From Lysobacter sp. (GTDB taxonomy: Bacteria > Pseudomonadota > Gammaproteobacteria > Xanthomonadales > Xanthomonadaceae): a DNA stretch of 64,000 nucleotides. Positions within the stretch are counted from its first letter, which is position 1, and each line of letters begins with the position of its first letter. The translations under genes were made by a program, and so were the position numbers. Below, piece after piece: positions 57,618-64,000 of the stretch. The DNA lies in assembly GCA_027306995.1 (NCBI GenBank), contig DAHUXS010000017.1:48333-112332 (forward strand), read 5' to 3'. The notes beneath the pieces were generated by a model. The model was not told where the DNA came from. It did not search any database and saw only the letters and a program-made list of their open reading frames with translations.

Positions 57618-59090
57618 TCACTCGCGCCATTCGTGGCCGTGGCGCTCGATCAGCGAGATCGCTGCGTTCGGCCCCCAGGTGCCGGCCGGATACGGGCGCG
57701 GTGGGGCGCCCGACTGCTGCCATGCCGACAGGATGTTGTCGACCCATTCCCACGCCGCCTCGGTTTCGTCGCGGCGCACGAACAGCGTACCGATGCCTTC
57801 CAGCGCGTCGAGGTAGAGACGTTCGTAGGCGAGGCGGCGGCGGGCATTGGCGAATTCCTCGTGGAAGTCGAGGTCGAGACCGACCTTGCTCAGGCGCATG
57901 CCCTTGCGATCGAGGCCCGGCGTCTTGCTCATCAGCTGCAGTTCGATGCGCTCTTCCGGCTGCAGCAGGATCAGCAGTCCGTTCGGCTGTAGGTCACGAC
58001 GGGTGGCGCCACCGAAGATCGAATAGGGCACCGACTTGAACTGCACATAGATCTCGGTCTGGCGCGACGGCATGCGCTTGCCGGTGCGCAGATAGAACGG
58101 CACGCCCGACCAGCGCCAGTTGTCGACATGGGCGCGCAGCGCGACGAAAGTTTCGGTCTTGCTGCTGCGACCGAGTTCCTCGGCGTAGCCCTTCACCGCG
58201 ATGCCATCGACGGCGCCGGCGGTGTACTGGCCGGCCACGGCTTCGTGCTCGATGTTGTCGGCATGGATGCGCCGCAGCGAACGCAACACCTTGATTTTCT
58301 CGTTGCGCACCGCGGTGGGTTCGAAGCGCGCCGGTGGTTCCATCGCCACCAGTGCCAGCAATTGCAGCAGGTGGTTCTGCACCATGTCGCGCATCGCGCC
58401 GGAATGGTCGTAGTAATCGGCGCGGCCTTCGACGCCGACGGTTTCGGCGACGGTGATCTGCACCTGCTCGATGTTGCGGGAGTTCCACAGCGGCTCGAAC
58501 AGCGCATTGCCGAAGCGCAGCGCGATCAGGTTCTGCACGCCTTCCTTGCCGAGGTAATGATCGACGCGGTAGATCTGCGATTCGTTGAAGATCTTGCCCA
58601 CGCCGTCGTTGATCGCCTCGGCGCTGGCGAAGTCTTCGCCGATCGGCTTTTCCAGCATGACGCGCGCCCACGGCCCGACCGCGCCGTGCTTGGCCAGGGC
58701 CTGGCAGGCCGCGACATAGAAGCGCGGTGCCGTGCTGAGGTGGTAGAGGACATCGCCGTCGCCACGCAGTTGTTCGATCTTCTGCGAGAACGCCGTCATG
58801 GTGACGTCGTCGTCGATATCGGCCGGCTGGTAATCGACGCGCGCGAACAGCTTGTCCTGCACCTCGGCCTTGAACTCGTGTCTCGGAATGCGCTCGGCCA
58901 GCGCCGTGCCGACCTGTTGGAGGAATTCTTCCCGGCTCAATTTCGCGCGGGCGGTGCCGAGCAGCTTGAGCTGCGGGATCAGCAGGTTTTCGGCTTCGAG
59001 GCTGTACAGCGAGGGCCACAACATGCGCAGGGCGAGGTCGCCGGTAGCGCCAAACAGGGTGAACAGGTGCGCGGTCTTCGGGGTGGACAT
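57618..59090 (-). CDS. zwf: Glucose-6-phosphate 1-dehydrogenase
   Basis: A 490-residue enzyme, first of the operon, oxidising glucose 6-phosphate to 6-phosphogluconolactone. The coenzyme motif is [13 protein letters not shown] at residues 12-24. The active-site signature is [15 protein letters not shown] near residue 173, and EKPIGEDF precedes it. C-terminal [11 protein letters not shown] is also conserved. CAGGAG stands 8 bases before the ATG. A LacI-type operator lies about 55 bases upstream. Together with pgl, edd, glk and eda it encodes a complete glucose-to-pyruvate route. Confidence 0.97.
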   Translation of the reverse strand: MSTPKTAHLFTLFGATGDLALRMLWPSLYSLEAENLLIPQLKLLGTARAKLSREEFLQQVGTALAERIPRHEFKAEVQDKLFARVDYQPADIDDDVTMTAFSQKIEQLRGDGDVLYHLSTAPRFYVAACQALAKHGAVGPWARVMLEKPIGEDFASAEAINDGVGKIFNESQIYRVDHYLGKEGVQNLIALRFGNALFEPLWNSRNIEQVQITVAETVGVEGRADYYDHSGAMRDMVQNHLLQLLALVAMEPPARFEPTAVRNEKIKVLRSLRRIHADNIEHEAVAGQYTAGAVDGIAVKGYAEELGRSSKTETFVALRAHVDNWRWSGVPFYLRTGKRMPSRQTEIYVQFKSVPYSIFGGATRRDLQPNGLLILLQPEERIELQLMSKTPGLDRKGMRLSKVGLDLDFHEEFANARRRLAYERLYLDALEGIGTLFVRRDETEAAWEWVDNILSAWQQSGAPPRPYPAGTWGPNAAISLIERHGHEWRE

Positions 59091-59144
59091 CGTTGTCTCC
59101 TGGGAACGTCGAGCCTAACCGCTTGCGGCGGTTGCTGCACCTGC

Positions 59145-59156
59145 GCAATCGTTTGC
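59145..59156. promoter_or_regulatory. Putative LacI-family operator upstream of zwf
   Basis: GCAATCGTTTGC fits the pattern GCAA-N-CG-N-TTGC, the centred-CG palindrome bound by many LacI/GalR-family repressors. It lies 55 bases before the zwf start, between zwf and the divergent rimP promoter. A further TTGC/GCAA pair flanks it (59153-59165). No regulator gene lies in the window. Confidence 0.45.
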
Positions 59157-59223
59157 ATTCGCAACCATTTCGCCGTCGTTGCGGAGGCGATTTGCCCGGA
59201 AAACCGGGGCTCGTCCGTTCGAG

Positions 59224-59253
59224 TTGCCTGAAAGCGGCCCTTCCGGCTATCAT
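59224..59253 (+). promoter_or_regulatory. Sigma-70 promoter of the rimP-nusA-infB operon
   Basis: TTGCCT (59224-59229) and TATCAT (59248-59253) are 18 bases apart and match consensus at 4 and 5 of 6 positions. Predicted transcription starts near 59260 and gives a leader of about 180 bases before rimP. Confidence 0.6.
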
Positions 59254-59259
59254 TCACGA

Positions 59260-59437
59260 CTTCGCCGCCCGGACCACTGGGCGCGACCCGATGGCCGGTT
59301 CGCCGCGCCGTCAGGGCCCTGGCAGGGAATCCTCCCAGTCAGACCGGACATCGCAAGACCGGACTAGGGCCCTCGGGCCTTTTTTTGTTTCCGGGCTTCA
59401 GCCACAGACACGTCCCATTCGAACCGCTCAGACAGGC
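59260..59437 (+). ncRNA. Structured 5' leader of rimP-nusA-infB with probable attenuator
   Basis: The predicted leader has no credible open frame. It contains several GC-rich inverted repeats and ends in a terminator-like hairpin (listed next) about 50 bases before rimP. The palindrome AGGGCCCT occurs at 59313-59320 and again at 59366-59373 inside the terminator stem. Pairing of the two copies would exclude the terminator, so the leader can switch between read-through and stop. Attenuated rimP leaders are known in other bacteria. NusA, encoded downstream, acts at hairpin terminators, so feedback is plausible but unproved. Confidence 0.55.
59366..59386 (+). terminator. Terminator-like hairpin in the rimP leader
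   Basis: AGGGCC (59366-59371) pairs with GGCCTT (59376-59381) around CTCG, including one G-U pair, and is followed by a run of T ending at 59386. It stands 51 bases before the rimP start, in the position of an attenuator. Confidence 0.7.
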
Positions 59438-60043
59438 ATGACCAAGACCGACCAGCTACAGGATCTGCTCGCCCCGACCGCGCATGCGCTCGGACTCGAG
59501 CTGCTGGGCATCGAATACCTGCCGCAGCCGGGTGGGTCGTTGCTGCGCCTGTACATCGACGTGCCCCAGAACAAGGGTGATGCGGAAGCGGCCGAGCGTT
59601 CGGTCGGCATCGACGAGTGCGAGAAGATGAGCCGCGAGGTTTCGGCCGTGCTCGACGTCGAGGACCCGATCTCCGGCAACTACACGCTGGAAGTGTCGTC
59701 CCCCGGCATCGAGCGCCCGCTGTTCAGCGCGGCCCAGTTCGCCCGCTTCGTCGGCGAGAGCGCCAAGGTCGGGCTGAAGCTGCCGCAGGACGGCCGTCGT
59801 CGCCTGCAGGGCCGGATCGTCGCGGTCGAAGGCGAGACGATCCGTTTCGACGTCGACGGCAGTCCGTTCGAGGTCGCGCATTCCAATATCGAAAAAGCCC
59901 GTATCGCCCCCGACTGGGTCGCGATGGGGTTCGGCGCTGCTAAGCCGGGCAGTCGCGGCAAGAAGGCCGCGAAGGGTAAACAAGAATCAACAACGTCAAC
60001 CGGCGGAGAAGCATCCGCCACGGGTGGAGTCGAAAATGAGTAA
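59438..60043 (+). CDS. rimP: Ribosome maturation factor RimP
   Basis: A 201-residue protein needed for assembly of the 30S subunit. The N-terminal domain reads [24 protein letters not shown], followed by the conserved [21 protein letters not shown] and [15 protein letters not shown]. The C-terminal SH3-like domain ([17 protein letters not shown]) leads to a Lys/Gly/Ser-rich tail of about 35 residues that is longer than in E. coli. The ATG at 59438 is the first in the family frame after the leader. Its end overlaps the start of nusA by eight bases. Confidence 0.95.
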   Translation: MTKTDQLQDLLAPTAHALGLELLGIEYLPQPGGSLLRLYIDVPQNKGDAEAAERSVGIDECEKMSREVSAVLDVEDPISGNYTLEVSSPGIERPLFSAAQFARFVGESAKVGLKLPQDGRRRLQGRIVAVEGETIRFDVDGSPFEVAHSNIEKARIAPDWVAMGFGAAKPGSRGKKAAKGKQESTTSTGGEASATGGVENE

Positions 60044-61517
60044 GGAACTGCTGCTGGTCGTCGATGCGGTCGCCAACGAGAAGGGCGTGCCGACGGAAAC
60101 GATTCTCGAAGCGATCGAAGCCGCGCTGGCGTCCGCCGCCAAGAAGCGCTATCCGGAGCAGGACGTCTCCGTGCGCGTCTCCATCAATCCCAAGGACGGC
60201 AGCTACGAGACCTTCCGCCGCTGGGAAGTGGTGGCCGACGACGTCGTGATGGAATCGCCGGATCGCCAGATCCGCCTGATGGATGCCGTCGACGAGAGCG
60301 AAGGCGCCGAAGTGGGCGACTTCATCGAAGAACACATCGAGAACCCGGACTTCGGCCGCATCGCGGCGCAGGCCGCCAAGCAGGTGATCGTCCAGCGCGT
60401 GCGCGAGGCCGAGCGCCAGCAGGTGGTGGACGCATGGAAGGACCGCGTCGGCGAACTGGTTACCGGCACCGTCAAGCGCGTCGAGCGCGGCAACATCTAT
60501 GTCGACCTCGGCGGCAATGCCGAGGGCTTCATCGCCAAGGACAAAGGCATCCCGCGCGACGCCCTGCGCGTCGGCGACCGCGTCCGCGGCTATCTCTACG
60601 ACGTCCGCACCGAGCCGCGTGGCCCGCAGCTGTTCGTCAGCCGCGCCGCCCCGGAATTCATGATCGAACTGTTCCGTCTGGAAGTGCCGGAAGTCGGCCA
60701 GGGCCTGGTGGAGATCAAGGCCTGCGCCCGCGATCCGGGCGACCGCGCCAAGATCGCCGTGCTGGCCCACGACACGCGCACCGATCCAATCGGCGCCTGC
60801 ATCGGCATGCGCGGCGCGCGCGTGCAGGCGGTGACCAACGAACTCAACGGCGAACGCGTCGACATCGTGCTGTGGAGCGACAACGTCGCCCAGTTCGTCA
60901 TCAATGCGATGGCGCCGGCGGAAGTGCAGTCGATCATCGTCGATGAAGACAAGCACTCGATGGACCTGGCCGTCTCGGAAGAGAAGCTGGCCCAGGCCAT
61001 CGGCCGTGGTGGCCAGAACGTGCGCCTCGCCAGTCGCCTGACCGGCTGGCAGCTCAACGTGATGACCGCCGAGCAGGTGCAGGCGAAGTCGGAGGCCGAG
61101 CAGGCCACCGCGCGCCAGACCTTCATGGACAAGCTGGAAGTCGACGAGGAAATCGCCGGCATCCTGGTCCAGGAAGGCTTCACCACGGTCGAGGAAATCG
61201 CCTACGTGCCGGTTGGCGAGCTGCTGGCGGTCGAGGGCTTCGACGAGGACATCGTCGAGGAACTGCGTGCCCGCGCCCGCGACGCCCTGATCAACGAGGC
61301 GCTGGCGGCCGAGGAAGGCGAGGAGGGTCCGGCCGAGGACCTGCTGACCCTGCCGGGCATGGACGAGGCGACCGCCTACGTGCTGGCCAGCCGTGGCACC
61401 CGCACCCGTGACGACCTGGCCGAGCTGGCGGTGGATGAAATCACCGACATCGAGGACATGGACGCCGAACGTGCCGCGGCACTGATCATGGAGGCGCGCA
61501 AGCACTGGTTCGAGTGA
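60036..61517 (+). CDS. nusA: Transcription termination/antitermination protein NusA
   Basis: A 493-residue RNA polymerase-binding factor. Domains in order: N-terminal RNA polymerase-binding domain ([18 protein letters not shown]), S1 domain ([20 protein letters not shown], about residues 135-200), two KH domains ([15 protein letters not shown], and [16 protein letters not shown]), then two acidic helix-hairpin-helix repeats ([19 protein letters not shown] and [20 protein letters not shown]). The second start, ATG at 60036, has GGAG 7 bases before it and matches the family N-terminus; a GTG at 60024 is less likely. infB follows after 80 bases. Confidence 0.97.
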   Translation: MSKELLLVVDAVANEKGVPTETILEAIEAALASAAKKRYPEQDVSVRVSINPKDGSYETFRRWEVVADDVVMESPDRQIRLMDAVDESEGAEVGDFIEEHIENPDFGRIAAQAAKQVIVQRVREAERQQVVDAWKDRVGELVTGTVKRVERGNIYVDLGGNAEGFIAKDKGIPRDALRVGDRVRGYLYDVRTEPRGPQLFVSRAAPEFMIELFRLEVPEVGQGLVEIKACARDPGDRAKIAVLAHDTRTDPIGACIGMRGARVQAVTNELNGERVDIVLWSDNVAQFVINAMAPAEVQSIIVDEDKHSMDLAVSEEKLAQAIGRGGQNVRLASRLTGWQLNVMTAEQVQAKSEAEQATARQTFMDKLEVDEEIAGILVQEGFTTVEEIAYVPVGELLAVEGFDEDIVEELRARARDALINEALAAEEGEEGPAEDLLTLPGMDEATAYVLASRGTRTRDDLAELAVDEITDIEDMDAERAAALIMEARKHWFE

Positions 61518-61550
61518 TCGAACCGGCTCGCGAGTAACATCCTTCCCCCC

Positions 61551-61580
61551 TGCCTGCGGCGCCCTCCGGCGACGCAGGCA
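61551..61580. other. Hairpin between nusA and infB
   Basis: TGCCTGCG (61551-61558) pairs with CGCAGGCA (61573-61580), with further inner pairs around CTCC. No T run follows, so it is probably a transcript-stability or processing element rather than a terminator. Confidence 0.5.
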
Positions 61581-61597
61581 AAGACACCGGAAACCGC

Positions 61598-64000
61598 ATG
61601 TCGCAGAACAACACCATTCGCCAGCTAGCCGAACTGGTCAACACGCCGGTCGACAAGCTGCTCGAGCAGCTCAAGGAAGCCGGCATGCCGTTCGACAGTG
61701 CCGACCAGGAGGTCACGAGCGCGCAGAAGGTCAAGCTGCTCGGATTCCTGCGCCGCACCCACGGTCGCGGCGAGAGCGCGACCTCGGGCGCTGCCGCCGC
61801 GGGCGAAGGCTCGGGCAAGATCACCTTGAGTCGCAGCCGCAAGCAGGAAATCACCGTTGGCGGCGGCAAGAACAAGGCGACCGTCGACGTCGTCGTGCGC
61901 AAGAAGGTCACGCTGAAGCCGAACGCCGCTGCGGAAGCAGCCGCAGCGGGCCCGGTGGACGACGAGCGCGCCGAGATCCTGCGCAAGCTCGAAGAATCCA
62001 AGCAGCGCAACCTCGACGAGCAGCAGCGCCTCGCCGAAACCGACCGCGCGCGCGCCGAAGACAAGAAGCGCCAGGAAGAGGAAGCGCGCCAGGCCGCCGA
62101 GGAGGCGCGTCGCGCCGCCGAAGAGGCTGTCGTGACCCAGGCCGCCGAAGTCGAATCGGAAACCAAACCGACGCGCGCCGCCGTCAAGCCGGGAACCCAT
62201 GGCCACGGCCATGCGCCGCCCAAGCCCGCGCGCGCCGGTGCCACGGACGATCGCAACAATGCGAACAAGGCGCACAAGAGCCGCGGTTCGCACGCGATGG
62301 TCGCCGGCGTCGAGGACGACGACAACGCCGCGCGCTTCGCCGGCAAGTTGCACCTCAGCGCCGCCGATCGCGCCCGTCGCACCACGACTGGCGGTCGCAA
62401 CAAGCCGCGCCAGCAGTCGCGTTCGCTCGACCAGTCGCGTACCGGCGGCGGCGAGCACGGCTTCCAGCGTCCGACCGCGCCGATCGTTCGCGAAATCACC
62501 GTTGGCGATGCCATCACCGTGTCCGACCTGGCGCAGAAGCTCGCGCTCAAGGGCGGCGACGTGGTCAAGGCGTTGTTCAAGATGGGCGTGATGGCGACGG
62601 TGACGCAGTCGATCGATCACGACACCGCGGTGCTGGTCACCGAAGAGCTCGGCCACAAGGCCGTGCGCGCCAGCGACAGCGATGCCGAAACCGAACTGCT
62701 GGCACAGGTGGAAGACGCCGAGCTGCAGGGCGATCTCGAGCAGCGTCCGCCGGTGGTCACCATCATGGGTCACGTCGACCACGGCAAGACCAGCTTGCTG
62801 GATGCAATTCGTTCGGCCAAGGTCGCCGAGCATGAGGCCGGCGGGATTACACAGCACATCGGCGCTTATCACGTCGAGAAAAACGGCCGGAAGATCGTCT
62901 TCATCGATACGCCGGGTCACGAAGCATTCACTCGGATGCGAGCCCGCGGCGCTAAAGTCACCGATATCGTCATTCTGGTGGTGGCGGCCGACGACGGCGT
63001 GATGCCGCAGACGCTCGAGGCGATCGATCACGCCAAAGCCGCCGGGGTTCCGATTATCGTCGCCATCACGAGGATTGACAAGCCGGACGCGCAACCGGAC
63101 CGGGTCAAGCAGCAACTTGCCGATCGCGGACTGCTGGCGGAAGATTGGGGCGGGGAGACGGTCACGGTGCCGGTATCCGCGAGAGCGAAGACGAATCTCG
63201 ACCTGCTGCTCGAAATGATTCTGCTGGTCGCCGATATACAGGATCTGAAGGCTAATCCGGCGCGGCCGGCGATGGGCTCGGTGCTCGAAGCGCAACTCGA
63301 TCGCGGACGCGGTCCGGTGGCGACGGTGCTGGTCCGGAACGGTACGCTGCGGGTGGGCGACTACTTCATCGTGGGCTCAGTCTTCGGACGCGTTCGCGCG
63401 ATGTTTGACGATCGCGGAGCGCCAGTGCGCGAAGTTCCGCCGTCGATGCCGGCCGAGGTGATCGGACTTGAATCCCTGCCGGAAGTCGGCGATACGCTGC
63501 AAGTGGTCACCGACACGGCGAAGGCCAAGCAGATCGTCATCTATCGCGAAGGCAAGGCTCGCGAGGCGGCGATGTCGAAGACCAATCGCATTACGCTCGA
63601 TCAGTTGCACGATCAATTGAAGGAAGGCGAGACCAAGGAGCTGAACGTCATCCTGAAGACGGACGTGGGCGGAACGGCCGAAGTCCTGACCGATACGCTG
63701 CAAAAGCTCTCCACCGACAAGGTCAAGATCCGGGTGCTGCATTCCGGGGTCGGCGCGATCACCGAGACCGATGTTTTGCTCGCCTCGGCATCGAACGCGA
63801 TCATCGTCGGGTTCAACGTGCGGCCGGAACGAACGGCGCAAGCCGTGGCGGAGCAGGAAAAAGTGGATATCCGCCTGCATACGATCATCTACGAACTGGC
63901 CGACGAAATTAAACGCGCCATGACCGGCATGCTGGAGCCGGTGTTCAAGGAAGTGTACAAGGGCCGGGCGCAAGTGCGCGAAGTATTCCGCATCAGCAAA
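61598..64000 (+). CDS. infB: Translation initiation factor IF-2 (partial; sequence chimeric from about 62755-62805)
   Basis: 801 codons are visible; the gene continues past the window. Residues 1-390 are Xanthomonadales-like: an N-terminal domain starting [17 protein letters not shown], a Lys/Glu/Ala-rich linker, and the block [20 protein letters not shown]. The P-loop is GHVDHGKT (residues 391-398). After it the protein changes: [39 protein letters not shown] and [20 protein letters not shown] are in the wording of Acidobacteriota IF2, not that of Xanthomonadales. Codons also change (more ATT, GGA, CGG, an ATA). The reading frame is kept. The guanine-specificity motif NKID is TRID (residues 491-494). 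IF2 carries fMet-tRNA to the 30S subunit. A contig misjoin is the likeliest explanation. Confidence 0.9.
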   Translation, partial: MSQNNTIRQLAELVNTPVDKLLEQLKEAGMPFDSADQEVTSAQKVKLLGFLRRTHGRGESATSGAAAAGEGSGKITLSRSRKQEITVGGGKNKATVDVVVRKKVTLKPNAAAEAAAAGPVDDERAEILRKLEESKQRNLDEQQRLAETDRARAEDKKRQEEEARQAAEEARRAAEEAVVTQAAEVESETKPTRAAVKPGTHGHGHAPPKPARAGATDDRNNANKAHKSRGSHAMVAGVEDDDNAARFAGKLHLSAADRARRTTTGGRNKPRQQSRSLDQSRTGGGEHGFQRPTAPIVREITVGDAITVSDLAQKLALKGGDVVKALFKMGVMATVTQSIDHDTAVLVTEELGHKAVRASDSDAETELLAQVEDAELQGDLEQRPPVVTIMGHVDHGKTSLLDAIRSAKVAEHEAGGITQHIGAYHVEKNGRKIVFIDTPGHEAFTRMRARGAKVTDIVILVVAADDGVMPQTLEAIDHAKAAGVPIIVAITRIDKPDAQPDRVKQQLADRGLLAEDWGGETVTVPVSARAKTNLDLLLEMILLVADIQDLKANPARPAMGSVLEAQLDRGRGPVATVLVRNGTLRVGDYFIVGSVFGRVRAMFDDRGAPVREVPPSMPAEVIGLESLPEVGDTLQVVTDTAKAKQIVIYREGKAREAAMSKTNRITLDQLHDQLKEGETKELNVILKTDVGGTAEVLTDTLQKLSTDKVKIRVLHSGVGAITETDVLLASASNAIIVGFNVRPERTAQAVAEQEKVDIRLHTIIYELADEIKRAMTGMLEPVFKEVYKGRAQVREVFRISK

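Overview
The window reads as a GC-rich gammaproteobacterial chromosome segment of the Lysobacterales (Xanthomonadales) type. The evidence is gene content and order: secG, tRNA-Leu(GAG), then a 13-gene nuo operon with separate nuoC and nuoD; a zwf-pgl-edd-glk-eda Entner-Doudoroff operon; large TonB-dependent receptors; truA-trpF-accD; and rimP-nusA-infB. Almost every base is coding. There are two tRNAs and no rRNA, insertion sequence, prophage or CRISPR array. I did not find a new multi-gene system. The strongest anomalies are in single loci.

Layout. 1-4758: 3' end of mutL, a TraB/GumN protein, orphan rnfB overlapping metG, and a DUF2147 lipocalin-like secreted protein. 4870-10242: a TonB-dependent receptor and an S9 peptidase on the minus strand, probably peptide scavenging. 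10243-18499: mrp, dcd, an RDD membrane protein, a HIT protein with a dienelactone hydrolase, rimO, a HerA-like ATPase with greB, and a lytic transglycosylase. 18503-25735: psd with a SCO1 protein, prmB, aroC, asd, fimV, truA. 25871-29204: a TrpF homologue that has lost its catalytic residues, a DUF3144 protein, accD and glmM. 29223-32292: two convergent 2-oxoglutarate/Fe(II) oxygenase-like genes sitting between glmM and tpiA, then secG and tRNA-Leu. 32382-47114: nuoA-N, nearly all joined by 4-base ATGA overlaps. 47343-50414: an Oar-like TonB receptor with a carboxypeptidase-regulatory-like domain. 50526-53432: initiator tRNA, then a glucokinase-family gene, a Tat-exported glycosylasparaginase and cutC. 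53446-59090: the Entner-Doudoroff operon on the minus strand. 59224-64000: rimP-nusA-infB with a leader that contains a probable attenuator.

How the genes work together. NuoA-N feeds electrons from NADH into the quinone pool. Zwf, Pgl, Edd and Eda convert glucose 6-phosphate to pyruvate and glyceraldehyde 3-phosphate, with Glk supplying glucose 6-phosphate and TpiA linking to glycolysis. GlmM, AccD, Psd and the transglycosylase serve the envelope. RimP, NusA, IF2, RimO, PrmB, TruA, MetG and GreB serve translation and transcription.

Two results deserve attention. First, infB changes identity inside its GTP-binding P-loop (about 62755-62805): upstream it is Xanthomonas-like, downstream it resembles Acidobacteriota IF2 in sequence and codon use. 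A chimeric contig join is the likeliest cause, so the last ~1.2 kb should not be assigned to this organism without checking. Second, the truA-trpF-accD region carries an intact but catalytically stripped TrpF and no trpB or trpA, which points to loss of tryptophan synthesis.
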